DNA of 64,000 nucleotides from Flavobacterium album (GCF_003096035.1 NZ_CP029186.1:509001-573000), one strand, 5' to 3'. Counted from the first letter of the stretch, positions 41,755-51,039 are shown. Notes: generated by a model not told the origin, from the letters alone. Made by a program: numbers and translations.

Positions 41755-43536
41755 ATGTCATATCTAAACATTACTGTAGGAAACATTGCGGAATTAAAGA
41801 ATTATCCTGTTGGTACAGATGAAATTACTGCTTTTGTTCAGGCATATACCAACAGAGGCGATGGAGGTGGTGGGACTTTCATTTTTAAACGTCCTTTATC
41901 AGGTATAGCGACAGATGACGGCGGCATCTTTATTGCGCCCACTACTCAAACCTCAGGTCATGAAGGTATGTGGATTCGGCAATTTACAGGGTTTATCGAT
42001 GTTAGGTTTTATGGTGTAATGGGCGAGAATCCCAGTGTTGATGCTACAGATGGCTTTCAGGCAGCCATTAATTATGCTGCAAAAAGCACAGCGAATTATC
42101 CTGCCAACCCTTTCATTTACAATAAAAGCAACGTAGTCTTTGTACCTAATGGAGAGTATAAAGTGAAACAACTTACTTTAAAAACAGGTGTTACACTTAT
42201 GGGTAGTTCCTCCGAGCATACTAAAATTGGAGTACATCCTGACTCAACAGCCGATTATTTAATACAGATGGCGCCAGGAGTTAACCGATCAGTTAATATT
42301 AGTGGAATTTGGTTTGTTGGAAATAGAGTGGCAAATTTTAACCCTCTTACAGGTAAGCTCATAGGTGGTTTGAATTTTACGGCCCAACTCGATGGCAATC
42401 CCGATAAAGTTTCAGGAGGACTTTGGGAATCTTCTATTAAAAATGTGCTAATTACAAATTTTACGCGACATTCTCTACTTTTTGGAGGTGGAGGGGATGA
42501 GATAGACTACCAATATAATCTCATGAACCAATTCATTACACTTGAAAACGTTTTTATAGAAGGAGTATCGGACCTTAAACCAGATTTTCCGACATTCGAT
42601 ATTCCAAATTCATTGCAAATTATAGGACAAAATGCACAATTCTCGTTTACTAATTGCAGAGTCGATAGTGGCCCATATAAAGTTGCAGCCGGAGTACCAA
42701 ATTACACAATTAATGGCATCAATGTTTACATAGGCCCGCTACAGAATGGTATTGTAAGTCCATGTATAATTACTTTCAATACATGTACTTTTCAGTTTGG
42801 GGAACATGCGATATTCATACAGGATTCTAGTAATATTAAAATTGATGGTTGTTGGTTCGAAAACCTTAACAGAGCAATTGTAGCAAAGGGTTCTAGCATA
42901 GACAAAACCGCAAAAGCTATTAATATTCTCAATAATTATTTCCTTTATAGTGCAACACCATATAAAACCGTACCTAATTCAGGACGTGTTATTTTGGCCG
43001 AATTTGCACACGTTAATGTACATAATAATCAAGTCATGGATCCTCGCAACAATTCGGGACACACATACTTTGTATCTGTTGAAAATATAAATAATACAAT
43101 AGGTATTAACGGAAGTGGAAATTATTTTAATAACGCACCAACTAATCTAGGGGATACACAAGGCATAAAGCGAAATATAGATATTTCAAATCTTACAACT
43201 ACTGAAAACCTTGTTACTTCAAAAAATGACATTAATTTGATATCGTCGCGCATGGTTATATTAGCTACAGGTACGAGCCTAAAAATTGTAAACGAAATTA
43301 AATCTAACGCGGTAGGAGGTGAATTCATAATTATTCAGGCAGTAGGAGGTAATATAAAATTTACTGAACTCTATAACATAAGACTAGGCTTATTAGCTGG
43401 TGGAACTGGACAAATTACATTAAATAATGGGAGATTTGCACTTTTCGCAAAAATTGATGGATTCTACTATTCAAAATCCACACCTAACGGACCTAAAGAT
43501 TTTTTTGATATTTACCAATTAATAAATATTAATTAA
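41755..43536 (+). CDS. Beta-helix protein of pectate lyase 3/tailspike type
   Basis: 593 aa with no signal peptide or T9SS domain. The N-terminal part (VGTDEITAFVQAYTNRGDGG, then GGTFIFKRP) and the start of the helix (VRFYGVMGENPSVDATDGFQ, VVFVPNGEYKVKQLTLKTG) match the Pectate_lyase_3 layout shared by phage tailspikes, GH55-like enzymes and surface polysaccharide depolymerases. Repeating N/G/I-rich coils fill the middle; the C-terminal about 130 residues form a different beta-rich domain. The gene is clearly more AT-rich than all neighbours and sits between two 52-bp direct repeats, signs of acquisition. Substrate and delivery route are unknown. Confidence 0.8.
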   Translation: MSYLNITVGNIAELKNYPVGTDEITAFVQAYTNRGDGGGGTFIFKRPLSGIATDDGGIFIAPTTQTSGHEGMWIRQFTGFIDVRFYGVMGENPSVDATDGFQAAINYAAKSTANYPANPFIYNKSNVVFVPNGEYKVKQLTLKTGVTLMGSSSEHTKIGVHPDSTADYLIQMAPGVNRSVNISGIWFVGNRVANFNPLTGKLIGGLNFTAQLDGNPDKVSGGLWESSIKNVLITNFTRHSLLFGGGGDEIDYQYNLMNQFITLENVFIEGVSDLKPDFPTFDIPNSLQIIGQNAQFSFTNCRVDSGPYKVAAGVPNYTINGINVYIGPLQNGIVSPCIITFNTCTFQFGEHAIFIQDSSNIKIDGCWFENLNRAIVAKGSSIDKTAKAINILNNYFLYSATPYKTVPNSGRVILAEFAHVNVHNNQVMDPRNNSGHTYFVSVENINNTIGINGSGNYFNNAPTNLGDTQGIKRNIDISNLTTTENLVTSKNDINLISSRMVILATGTSLKIVNEIKSNAVGGEFIIIQAVGGNIKFTELYNIRLGLLAGGTGQITLNNGRFALFAKIDGFYYSKSTPNGPKDFFDIYQLININ

Positions 43537-43622
43537 CCGAGATATGGAAAACTAATCATGCTTAACTGTCTCTCTTATAGAGGTCAATTATTGATCACAA
43601 GCGTAAAGCCACTATATAATAT

Positions 43623-43646
43623 AATCCCCTATGAAGGGGATTTTTT
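43623..43646 (+). terminator. Terminator of the tailspike-like gene
   Basis: AATCCCCT-ATGA-AGGGGATT then a T run. The loop and left arm differ from the DUF3050 terminator, but the right arm and T run are shared through the 52-bp repeat. Confidence 0.88.
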
Positions 43647-43687
43647 ATGCCTTGTTGTGTCGCGGTTAACATAATTTTAACTACATT
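43636..43687 (+). repeat. 52-bp direct repeat, right copy
   Basis: Identical to 41674-41725, offset 1962 bp. It ends 31 bp before the M43 protease start, so its promoter-like part lies in the natural promoter position of that gene. Confidence 0.93.
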
Positions 43688-43718
43688 CGGCGCAATTATC
43701 AATCTCACCTATTATTAA

Positions 43719-45755
43719 ATGAAATTAAACTTTACCATCAAAGCCGGTTTGCTCGGCCTGGCTTTCATTTCCCTCGGAGCCAACGCACAGACACATCCAG
43801 CCAAAAGGTTTGGAAAGCCAGTAGAATTTGCAAAATGCGGCGTTACGGAATACGAATCGCTTTTGCAGCGAAAAGATCCGCAAAGGGCGAACAAGCAACA
43901 GTTTGAACAATGGATAGCGCCAAAAGTTGCCGAAGCAAAAGCAAGGCGCCTGCAGAAAAGCGGGCAGAATACTAACACTGTTGTAACTATACCGGTGGTA
44001 GTACATGTAATACACAATGGAGACCCTGTTGGAACAAACGAAAATATTGCCGATGGACAAATCCTGTCACAGATTACAGTTCTTAACCAGGATTTCAGGA
44101 AAATGCTGAATACTCCCGGCTACAACGACAACCCTGTGGGAGCTGACCTTGAAATTGAATTCTGCATGGCGCAACGCGATCCGGCAGGACTCAATACATC
44201 GGGTATCATCCGTTATGAACTTGGCTCTGATGAAGGTTGGGATATGGAGGATGTCGAAGTCCTTAAAACCCAAACCCAATGGGACCCTACAAAATACCTT
44301 AACCTTTGGGTTGTGAATGAAATATATGTTGGAGGCTTTCTTCAGCTGGCGGGATATGCACAATTCCCCACCGACTCCGGACTGGATGGGCTTGACGACG
44401 GAACGCCTGTAACAGCCAATACCGACGGTGTTGTAATCGCTGCCAATTGCTTTGGCTCGGTAGACGTTTATCCCGGCGGAAATTATTTCCCGAATAAAGA
44501 CAAAGGAAGGACAGCTTCGCACGAGATTGGGCACTTTTTTGGCCTTAGGCACATTTGGGGAGATGAAACAGATTGCATGGGCAACGACTTTTGCGACGAT
44601 ACCCCAGCAGCTGCTGATGCTAACCAGGGATGTCCTGATGCCGACTGGGATTCATGCCCTAACGATGCGGGCCACGATATGGTGCAGAATTATATGGACT
44701 ATACCGACGATGCCTGCCTGAATATTTTTACACTGAACCAAAAAGACAGGATGATGGCCGTGCTGGCTAACTCACCAAGGAGGGCTTCGCTTACAACATC
44801 TAACGGCTGCGTACCGGGCGAGGTCTTCAACACTGACGGCTCTTTGAACATTCAGGGTGTGAATCCGGGGTGTGGCAGTACATTCGCTCCGCAGGTTGTG
44901 CTTAAAAACACAGGCAACACAACGTTGACTACCGCTGCCATTAATTATTACATTGATGCCCAGGCACCGGCAGTGTACAACTGGTCAGGAAGCCTTGCTA
45001 ACGGACAGCAAACAACCATCCAGCTTCCTGAGTTTACTGTTGCACCGGGAAGCCATACTTTTAACGTTGCCATAGATTCGGCTAACGGTATTGACGACCA
45101 GGCGCCTGCAAACGACAACAAGTCGCAGGCATTTACCATTGTTGGAGCATACAACACTTCATCGGTTATAGTAACTATTATGACGGACGATTTTGGAGAA
45201 GAAACTATTTGGGCAGTAGTAGACGGCGATCAAAACCCAATCGCGGCGAATATCGATTTCAATACGGGCCAGTTTGACACTTATGGGCCTAATGAGCTTC
45301 ACACTATAACGGTGCCGATTCCTGCAGACGGATGTTATTCATTTGGCGTATTTGACCTTCAGGGTGACGGAATGTGCTGCGAATATGGCGAGGGCTACTA
45401 CAGGGTGGAAACAGCCGAGGGTATACTGATCGCTGAAGGCGGACAGTTCGGACAGCAGGAAACCAAAGATTTCAGGATTGACAGCAATCTTGGCCTTGGA
45501 GAAAAAGCAGAAGGGCTTAACCTCATCAGCCTGTACCCGAACCCTGCGAGCAGCCAGCTTACGATTGCTCTGCCACAGGCATTGGCGCTTCCTGATAGCT
45601 ACACCATATACAACAGCCTTGGCCAGGTTATGGGCAATGGCAAATTTGCTTCGGCTACGCAACAGGTAAATGTTTCCGGCTATGCCAACGGTGTTTACTT
45701 CATCAAAATCGCTTCGGGCGAAAATTCACGAACACTACGATTCATTAAATCCTAG
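43719..45755 (+). CDS. Secreted M43 metalloprotease with T9SS sorting domain
   Basis: 678 aa. Signal peptide (about 1-23, LGLAFISLGANAQ). Pro-region with a conserved Cys (FAKCGVTEYE), a possible cysteine switch. The catalytic motif is H268-E-I-G-H272-F-F-G-L-R-H278 with the Met-turn in MVQNYMDYTDDAC, as in M43 cytophagalysins/pappalysins. A CARDB-like beta domain and another beta domain (TDDFGEETIWAV ... SFGVFDLQGDGMCC) follow. The last about 80 residues are a type A T9SS sorting domain (LISLYPNPASSQ ... YANGVYFIKIAS). Paralogue of the protease at 47784. Confidence 0.92.
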   Translation: MKLNFTIKAGLLGLAFISLGANAQTHPAKRFGKPVEFAKCGVTEYESLLQRKDPQRANKQQFEQWIAPKVAEAKARRLQKSGQNTNTVVTIPVVVHVIHNGDPVGTNENIADGQILSQITVLNQDFRKMLNTPGYNDNPVGADLEIEFCMAQRDPAGLNTSGIIRYELGSDEGWDMEDVEVLKTQTQWDPTKYLNLWVVNEIYVGGFLQLAGYAQFPTDSGLDGLDDGTPVTANTDGVVIAANCFGSVDVYPGGNYFPNKDKGRTASHEIGHFFGLRHIWGDETDCMGNDFCDDTPAAADANQGCPDADWDSCPNDAGHDMVQNYMDYTDDACLNIFTLNQKDRMMAVLANSPRRASLTTSNGCVPGEVFNTDGSLNIQGVNPGCGSTFAPQVVLKNTGNTTLTTAAINYYIDAQAPAVYNWSGSLANGQQTTIQLPEFTVAPGSHTFNVAIDSANGIDDQAPANDNKSQAFTIVGAYNTSSVIVTIMTDDFGEETIWAVVDGDQNPIAANIDFNTGQFDTYGPNELHTITVPIPADGCYSFGVFDLQGDGMCCEYGEGYYRVETAEGILIAEGGQFGQQETKDFRIDSNLGLGEKAEGLNLISLYPNPASSQLTIALPQALALPDSYTIYNSLGQVMGNGKFASATQQVNVSGYANGVYFIKIASGENSRTLRFIKS

Positions 45756-45776
45756 ACATTAACAATTCTATTTAAA

Positions 45777-45803
45777 TAGCCCCCGCCAATAAAGCGGGGG
45801 CTA
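45777..45803 (+). terminator. Terminator of the first M43 protease gene
   Basis: TAGCCCCCGC and GCGGGGGCTA (10 bp, perfect) around CAATAAA, followed by TTC. Confidence 0.85.
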
Positions 45804-45865
45804 TTCATTTACCGCGGTAATAGACCGTTTTACCTCATAATTTCGCGTCAGCGGTATTTTCTCAG

Positions 45866-45873
45866 TAATTTTG
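45866..45873 (+). promoter_or_regulatory. TAnnTTTG -7 box for the LytS/LytTR pair
   Basis: TAATTTTG, 17 bp before the ATG of the kinase gene. No matching TTG upstream. Confidence 0.45.
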
Positions 45874-45890
45874 GCGCAATATTTCCTGTA

Positions 45891-46919
45891 ATGGCAAAAA
45901 AAACGCAAACCTACCTTCTTCATATACTGGGCAGTGTGCTCTTCCTGAGCATCCCGATACTGTCGTCACCGGATCGCGAATCGCCCGGCCTGTTTCACAT
46001 AGCGCCTTTTCAGCGCGATTTTAGTACCTATGTATTGCTCCTTGCTTTTTTTTACGCAAACTACGTGTACTTTATCCCAAAGCTGTATTTCTCTAACCGA
46101 CGGCTGCTTTTCTTTTTAGCAATTACAGGCTGTTATTTTACAATAGCATTGCTGCCATGCTTTGTTTTGGGCAACGGACGTATGCCCTCTGCTATGCCAC
46201 AGCACGAATTTCACCACCGGGACTACGGACACCATTTTGTGCCTTTTTTCCGTGGCGGGTCGGTGTTCCAGTTCCTGCTTGTATTTTTCCTTTCTTTCTT
46301 TATGCGGGTAAGCCAGCGCCTGGCAACGATTCAAAGTGAAAAGCTAAAGACAGAGGTCTCTTACCTTAAAGCACAGATTAATCCACATTTCCTGTTCAAT
46401 ACATTAAACAGCCTGTATGCGCTGGCCCTTGAAAAATCGGATGCAGCACCTGAGGCTATACTGAAGCTCTCGGCCATGATGCGGTATGTGGTTACTGAAA
46501 GCAGCCGCGACATTGTACCGCTTGAAAGCGAGATAGGGTACCTGAAAAATTACATCAGCCTGCAACAGCTGCGTATGGACGGCGGCACGCCTTTTTCATT
46601 TATCATTACAGGCGATCTTACCGGCAAAAGGATATCGCCAATGCTGCTGATCCCATTTATAGAAAATGCCTTTAAGCACGGGCTGAATCCCGAGGAGGAT
46701 ACCTTTATAGCTATCGCTATCGACGTTACGGAAAAAGAACTGGAACTGAGCGTTAAGAACAACAAAGTAGCTGTAGCAATACCGCTTGAGGAAAAAAGCG
46801 AGCAGGGTATAGAAAATACCCGGCAAAGGCTGGAATATCTTTATCCGCAAAAGCACAAATTGGCTATATTTGATACTGATGCTTCCTTTGAGGTTAAACT
46901 AACACTTACATTGGCATGA
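45891..46919 (+). CDS. LytS/YehU-type sensor histidine kinase
   Basis: 342 aa. About four transmembrane helices in the first 145 residues (LLHILGSVLFLSIPIL, YVLLLAFFYANYVYF, LLFFLAITGCYFTIALLP, VFQFLLVFFLSFFMRVS), then the His_kinase domain with H166 in AQINPHFLFNTLNSLYA, and the ATP-binding region (LLIPFIENAFKHGLNPEED). No sensory domain outside the membrane bundle. The stop overlaps the LytTR regulator start by 4 bp. It sits between two secreted M43 proteases. Confidence 0.92.
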   Translation: MAKKTQTYLLHILGSVLFLSIPILSSPDRESPGLFHIAPFQRDFSTYVLLLAFFYANYVYFIPKLYFSNRRLLFFLAITGCYFTIALLPCFVLGNGRMPSAMPQHEFHHRDYGHHFVPFFRGGSVFQFLLVFFLSFFMRVSQRLATIQSEKLKTEVSYLKAQINPHFLFNTLNSLYALALEKSDAAPEAILKLSAMMRYVVTESSRDIVPLESEIGYLKNYISLQQLRMDGGTPFSFIITGDLTGKRISPMLLIPFIENAFKHGLNPEEDTFIAIAIDVTEKELELSVKNNKVAVAIPLEEKSEQGIENTRQRLEYLYPQKHKLAIFDTDASFEVKLTLTLA

Positions 46920-47596
46920 TAAAAGCCATAGCCATAGACGATGAGCCCCTGGCCCTTAAGGTCATAGAGCATTTTTGCAGGCAATCGGCAACTGTTGAGC
47001 TGGAAAAAACCTTTACCAATACGGCAGAAGCCTTAAAGTACCTGAATAAATTTCCGGTAGACCTCCTGTTTCTTGACATCCAGATGCCGGGAAAAAATGG
47101 GCTCGACTTTTACAGGCAGCTTGACAACGATATAATGGTAATATTTACCACAGCCTATAGCGAATATGCGGTAGAAGGTTTTAATGTGAATGCTGTTGAT
47201 TATCTTCTGAAGCCTTTCTCGTTCGAGCGGTTTATGACAGCGACAGAGAAAGCCACAAAAGAACAGAAAGCAAGGCAAAACACAACAGAGCACAACCACC
47301 TCCTGATACGTGCCGATTACAAACTGCACCGTATAGAATTTAGTGATATACTGTTGGTAGAAGGGCTTGATGACTATATCCGGATCCACCTGAAAGGCAA
47401 AACTCCTATAACCACCCGGCTATCAATGAAAAGCATCCTTGAAAAACTGCCAGATTCAGAATTTTTAAGGGTACACAGGTCGTATATAGTCCCATTGAGA
47501 AAAATTAAAACAATTTACAATAAAACCATACAAATTGACGATTTCGTTATTCCTATCGGCGACACTTATAAAGACGAAATAAATAAACGCATTTAA
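46916..47596 (+). CDS. LytTR family response regulator
   Basis: 226 aa. The receiver domain is at 1 to about 115 with phosphoacceptor D54 in LLFLDIQMPG and conserved DDEP (8-11) and K103-region (LLKPFSFERF). The LytTR DNA-binding domain is at about 125-226 (RADYKLHRIEFSDILLVEGL, DYIRIHLKGK, FLRVHRSYIVPL). Such regulators bind direct repeats related to [TA][AC][CA]GTTN[AG][TG]; one match (TACGTTTGT, 47668-47676) lies over the -7 box of the downstream protease gene, making that gene a plausible target. Confidence 0.93.
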   Translation: MIKAIAIDDEPLALKVIEHFCRQSATVELEKTFTNTAEALKYLNKFPVDLLFLDIQMPGKNGLDFYRQLDNDIMVIFTTAYSEYAVEGFNVNAVDYLLKPFSFERFMTATEKATKEQKARQNTTEHNHLLIRADYKLHRIEFSDILLVEGLDDYIRIHLKGKTPITTRLSMKSILEKLPDSEFLRVHRSYIVPLRKIKTIYNKTIQIDDFVIPIGDTYKDEINKRI

Positions 47597-47604
47597 CATT
47601 TACT

Positions 47605-47708
47605 TAACGTTTACCGCTGCATTTAGTGTTTTTACCTACATTTTTTGCATTTCGCAGCACTTTGATTTACGTTTGTATACTGATAATCAGCTACTAATTT
47701 TAACGTTT
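47605..47708 (+). promoter_or_regulatory. Protease promoter with ACGTTT motifs (possible LytTR sites)
   Basis: TTG (47645-47647), a 20-bp spacer and TACGTTTG (47668-47675) give a consensus promoter. TAACGTTT occurs at 47605-47612 and again at 47701-47708, and TACGTTTGT at 47668-47676 fits the LytTR-site consensus. The 5' leader is about 105 nt. Confidence 0.55.
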
Positions 47709-47783
47709 TTTATTTGGAATAACACTGATTTTAAGTACCTTTCGAGACTTTTTTAAAACATTTTTATTACTTTTTACCCAAAC

Positions 47784-49163
47784 ATGAAAAAAACTATCTA
47801 TAGTAAACTTGCTTTACTAGCCATCTTCCTTACATTGGGCTACACTGCTAATGCCCAAAAACAGGCAAGGGCATTTGGAAGGCCTGTAAAAGCAGCCCCA
47901 ACCGAAAGCGGCCACATACGATGTGTATCAACAGAATACGAAGATTACCTGCAGGAAAAATTTGAAGACAGGGCTACAAAAGAACAATTTGAACAGTGGA
48001 TTGCAGGAAAAATTGCTGAGGAAAAATTACACAGGCAGGCATCCCCAAGCAATGAAGCTATTGTAATCACGATACCTGTTGTTGTACACGTAATACACGA
48101 CGGCGATAATGTAGGCTCAGGTGAAAACATTAAAGAAGGACAGGTACTTTCCCAGATCACGGTTCTTAACCAGGATTACAGGAAAATGGCCGGCACACCC
48201 GGATTCAACAGCGATGAGGTAGGCGCCGATGTCGAGATAGAATTCTGCCTTGCCAAAACAGCGCCCGATGGCACGCTTACCAATGGTATTGACAGGGTAA
48301 ACCTTGGAGTGTCTCAATGGGGCAACGATGATATTGAGAACATCATGAAACCTGAAACAATATGGGATCCGACTAAATACTTTAACATCTGGGTATGCCG
48401 TTTTGGACTTGACCTTAGCGATGTACTGGGTTACGCGCAATTCCCTGCCGCATCTACCCTTCAGGGCCTTAGTGGACCTTATACCGCCAACACTGATGGC
48501 GTTGTGATTGGGTATCAAAATTTCGGGTCAAGGACTATTTTCCCTGGAGGCACTTATCAGACACCTTATGACAAAGGCCGTACTGCAACACACGAAATAG
48601 GCCACGCACTTGGCTTAAGGCATATTTGGGGCGATTATGATGGGTGTAGCTCTGCACCTCAAAACGGGGATTACTGTGCTGACACGCCAGTCTCTGAAAC
48701 AGCAAATGACACATGTCCTGACGGTTTTGACTCCTGCCCATCGTTAGCCGGAGTGGATATGACCAATAACTATATGGACTATACCAGGGACAACTGCATG
48801 AACTTATTTACAGCTGACCAAAAAATAAGGATCAGGACGGTAATGCAAAACTCACCAAGAAGGGCTTCGCTCACTACCTCTACAGTATGCCAGCCACCTC
48901 TCGGAGTTCAGGATTTTGAATTGCTTAACGGTATAAACCTATATCCGAACCCTGCCCAGGATATCCTGAACATTGCAGTGGAAAATGGCGAACTGCCTGA
49001 CAGCTTCACGATCTACAATAACCTTGGCCAAACGATTGCCACAGTAAAAGTAAGCAGCAACGCTAACCTTACTGTTAACACTTCTTCTTATAGCAATGGT
49101 ATTTACTTTATCAAAATAGATAAAGGCAGCCAGTCTAAGAAACTGAAATTCGTTAAGAACTAA
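47784..49163 (+). CDS. Secreted M43 metalloprotease with T9SS sorting domain, second copy
   Basis: 459 aa. Signal peptide (LALLAIFLTLGYTANAQ). Pro-region GRPVKAAPTESGHIRCVSTE has a conserved Cys. Catalytic motif H270-E-I-G-H274-A-L-G-L-R-H280 and Met-turn NNYMDYTRDNC. The type A T9SS domain at the C-terminus (LLNGINLYPNPAQDILNIAV ... YSNGIYFIKIDKGSQSKKL) targets it to the cell surface. Strongly similar to the first protease over the catalytic domain (shared QITVLNQDYRKM and SPRRASLTTS segments) but without its two inserted beta domains. Confidence 0.93.
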   Translation: MKKTIYSKLALLAIFLTLGYTANAQKQARAFGRPVKAAPTESGHIRCVSTEYEDYLQEKFEDRATKEQFEQWIAGKIAEEKLHRQASPSNEAIVITIPVVVHVIHDGDNVGSGENIKEGQVLSQITVLNQDYRKMAGTPGFNSDEVGADVEIEFCLAKTAPDGTLTNGIDRVNLGVSQWGNDDIENIMKPETIWDPTKYFNIWVCRFGLDLSDVLGYAQFPAASTLQGLSGPYTANTDGVVIGYQNFGSRTIFPGGTYQTPYDKGRTATHEIGHALGLRHIWGDYDGCSSAPQNGDYCADTPVSETANDTCPDGFDSCPSLAGVDMTNNYMDYTRDNCMNLFTADQKIRIRTVMQNSPRRASLTTSTVCQPPLGVQDFELLNGINLYPNPAQDILNIAVENGELPDSFTIYNNLGQTIATVKVSSNANLTVNTSSYSNGIYFIKIDKGSQSKKLKFVKN

Positions 49164-49186
49164 CACTAACGAATACCATATACAAA

Positions 49187-49216
49187 AAGCGGGGCATTGA
49201 TTGCCCCGCTTTTTTA
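49187..49216 (+). terminator. Bidirectional terminator between protease and ferredoxin genes
   Basis: AAGCGGGGCA and TGCCCCGCTT (10 bp, perfect) around TTGAT, followed by TTTTT on the plus strand and TTT on the minus. Confidence 0.9.
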
Positions 49217-49236
49217 TTGATATAAATTCAAAATCC

Positions 49237-49563
49237 TTATTCCTCCGGTGCCAATTCCAGCGCTAATCCATCCAGCTCTTCCGTTATCGGTATCTGGCAG
49301 CCAAGGCGGCTGTTGGGCTTTACATTGTATGCTTCCGAAAGCATGGCCTCCTCGTCAGGGCCCATTTCGGGAAGGGCAACATCATTAAGGATATAGCACT
49401 GGCAGGAAGCGCACATGGCCATTCCGCCGCAGATGCCAATAGTGCCTTCGGGTGCCAACTCATAGGCCCTGCACACTTCCATGATGTTCATGGCCATATC
49501 GGTTGGAGCCTGCACTTCGTGTACAATGCCTTCGCGGTCGGTTATTTTTAGGGTTATTTCCAT
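49237..49563 (-). CDS. 2Fe-2S ferredoxin, adrenodoxin type
   Basis: 108 aa electron carrier. Cluster ligands C45, C51, C54 and C89 follow the C-x5-C-x2-C ... C pattern of adrenodoxin/Isc-type ferredoxins (GICGGMAMCASCQCYIL and RLGCQI). No signal peptide. Last gene of a minus-strand group mrp, nifU, reductase, ferredoxin; the reductase gene directly upstream is the natural electron donor. Confidence 0.93.
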   Translation of the reverse strand: MEITLKITDREGIVHEVQAPTDMAMNIMEVCRAYELAPEGTIGICGGMAMCASCQCYILNDVALPEMGPDEEAMLSEAYNVKPNSRLGCQIPITEELDGLALELAPEE

Positions 49564-49656
49564 TTTCTTAGTTTGAATGTTGAATGTTTAAATGCTATAA
49601 AGTTTTTAAGCGTAACGATAAGACTTTTTAACTTTCAACATTATAACATTCAACTA

Positions 49657-50709
49657 TTATTCTATTGCCTTGACTACCTGCTTCTCTGCTTCTTTTCTTG
49701 TACCATCAAAGCCGTCGACACCGCTTACGGTCGTGTATTTAAGGACATACTTCTTTCCGGGGTTCAGCTTGTTGTACACGCTCTGGCACATCAGTGTCGC
49801 CTCATGGAAGCCGCATAATATCAGCTTTAGTTTTCCGGGATAGGTATTGATGTCGCCTATCGCATAGATGCCCTCAATATTCGTTTGGTAATCCAGCGCG
49901 TTGTTTACCTTAATAGCGTTCTTTTCTATTTCAAGGCCCCAGTTGGCCAACGCGCCAAGTTTTGGCGTAAGCCCGAATAATGGTATAAAATAGTCGGTTT
50001 CTATCTTAGCGTGGGCACCATCTACCTCAACATCCAGCGCCTCCACTTTTTCGGAACCATATATACCGGTCACTTCGGCCGGAGTTATGAGGCGTATCTT
50101 GCCTGCTTTTTTCAGTTCCTGTACTTTCTCTACCGAGTCGAGCGCACCGCGGAACTCATTGCGCCTGTGCACGAGCGTAACCTCGGATGCTACATCGGCA
50201 AGGAAAACGCTCCAGTCCAGCGCGGAGTCGCCACCGCCTGCAATAACGATACGCTTGCCGCGGAAAAGTTCAGGGTCCTTAACAAAATACTCTACGCCCT
50301 TATCTTCGTAGAATGCAATATTTTCAATTAGTGGCTTACGGGGTTCAAAGCTGCCCAACCCACCGGCTATGGCAATGGCTTTGGCATGGTGCTCCGTACC
50401 TTTATTGGTAGTTACTAAAAAAGTTCCGTCTTCCAGTTTTTGTACTGTTTCGGCCTTTTCATTTAGTGTAAAGCCCGGCTGGAACTGCTTTATCTGCTCC
50501 ATAAGGTTATCTACCAGGTCGCCCGCCAATACAGAAGGAAATCCGGGAATATCGAAGATCGGTTTTTTCGGGTAAAGTTCTGTAAGCTGCCCTCCCGGTT
50601 GCGGAAGGCCATCGATAATATGGCATTTCAGCTTGAGCAGCCCTGCTTCAAACACGGCAAAAAGCCCTGTAGGGCCCGCACCGATTATTAATATATCTGT
50701 TGTGATCAT
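49657..50709 (-). CDS. Ferredoxin--NADP reductase, thioredoxin reductase-like
   Basis: 350 aa FAD/NAD(P)-dependent oxidoreductase. FAD-binding GAGPTG at 10-15, second nucleotide motif GGGDSALDWS at about 155-164, C-terminal FAD contact YAIGDINTYPGKLKLI. The CxxC disulfide of thioredoxin reductase is absent, and the length and GGQLTELYP segment fit the TrxR-like ferredoxin-NADP reductases. It likely passes electrons between NADPH and the ferredoxin encoded 93 bp downstream. Confidence 0.9.
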   Translation of the reverse strand: MITTDILIIGAGPTGLFAVFEAGLLKLKCHIIDGLPQPGGQLTELYPKKPIFDIPGFPSVLAGDLVDNLMEQIKQFQPGFTLNEKAETVQKLEDGTFLVTTNKGTEHHAKAIAIAGGLGSFEPRKPLIENIAFYEDKGVEYFVKDPELFRGKRIVIAGGGDSALDWSVFLADVASEVTLVHRRNEFRGALDSVEKVQELKKAGKIRLITPAEVTGIYGSEKVEALDVEVDGAHAKIETDYFIPLFGLTPKLGALANWGLEIEKNAIKVNNALDYQTNIEGIYAIGDINTYPGKLKLILCGFHEATLMCQSVYNKLNPGKKYVLKYTTVSGVDGFDGTRKEAEKQVVKAIE

Positions 50710-50799
50710 TATTAAGTTTTGGATATAAGCATTTCTAAAGCAAAGTTCTTTAAAACAGCTTTCCTAAAATATGATGGTTATCAGCTTTCGCCAAAATAT

Positions 50800-51039
50800 T
50801 TATGCAACGTTTACTACCGTCTCGATCTGCGGGGCATACTTTTTAATGGTAGTCTCCACGCCGGCCTTAAGGGTCATCTGGTTCACGCTGCAGCCTACAC
50901 AGGCCCCTTCAAGGCGCACTTGCACGTGCTTGTCATCCTCAATACTGATAAGCGAAATATTCCCTCCGTCAGATTCAAGGAACGGGCGGATCTCATCGAG
51001 GGCCCTTTCTACACTGCTTTTAATTTCTTCTGTTGTCAT
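50800..51039 (-). CDS. NifU C-terminal domain Fe-S scaffold protein
   Basis: 79 aa, consisting of only the NifU C-terminal (Nfu) domain. Cluster ligands C47 and C50 in EGACVGCSVNQMTLKAGVE; the DGGNISLISIE segment is typical. Delivers Fe-S clusters to apo-proteins. One base separates it from the mrp gene, so both are translated together. Confidence 0.93.
   Translation of the reverse strand: MTTEEIKSSVERALDEIRPFLESDGGNISLISIEDDKHVQVRLEGACVGCSVNQMTLKAGVETTIKKYAPQIETVVNVA

Noticed and set aside
41674..43687. Insertion sequence or prophage carrying the tailspike-like gene
   Set aside because: There is a single gene without transposase, integrase or other phage genes, and the flanking repeats are direct 52-mers, not terminal inverted repeats.
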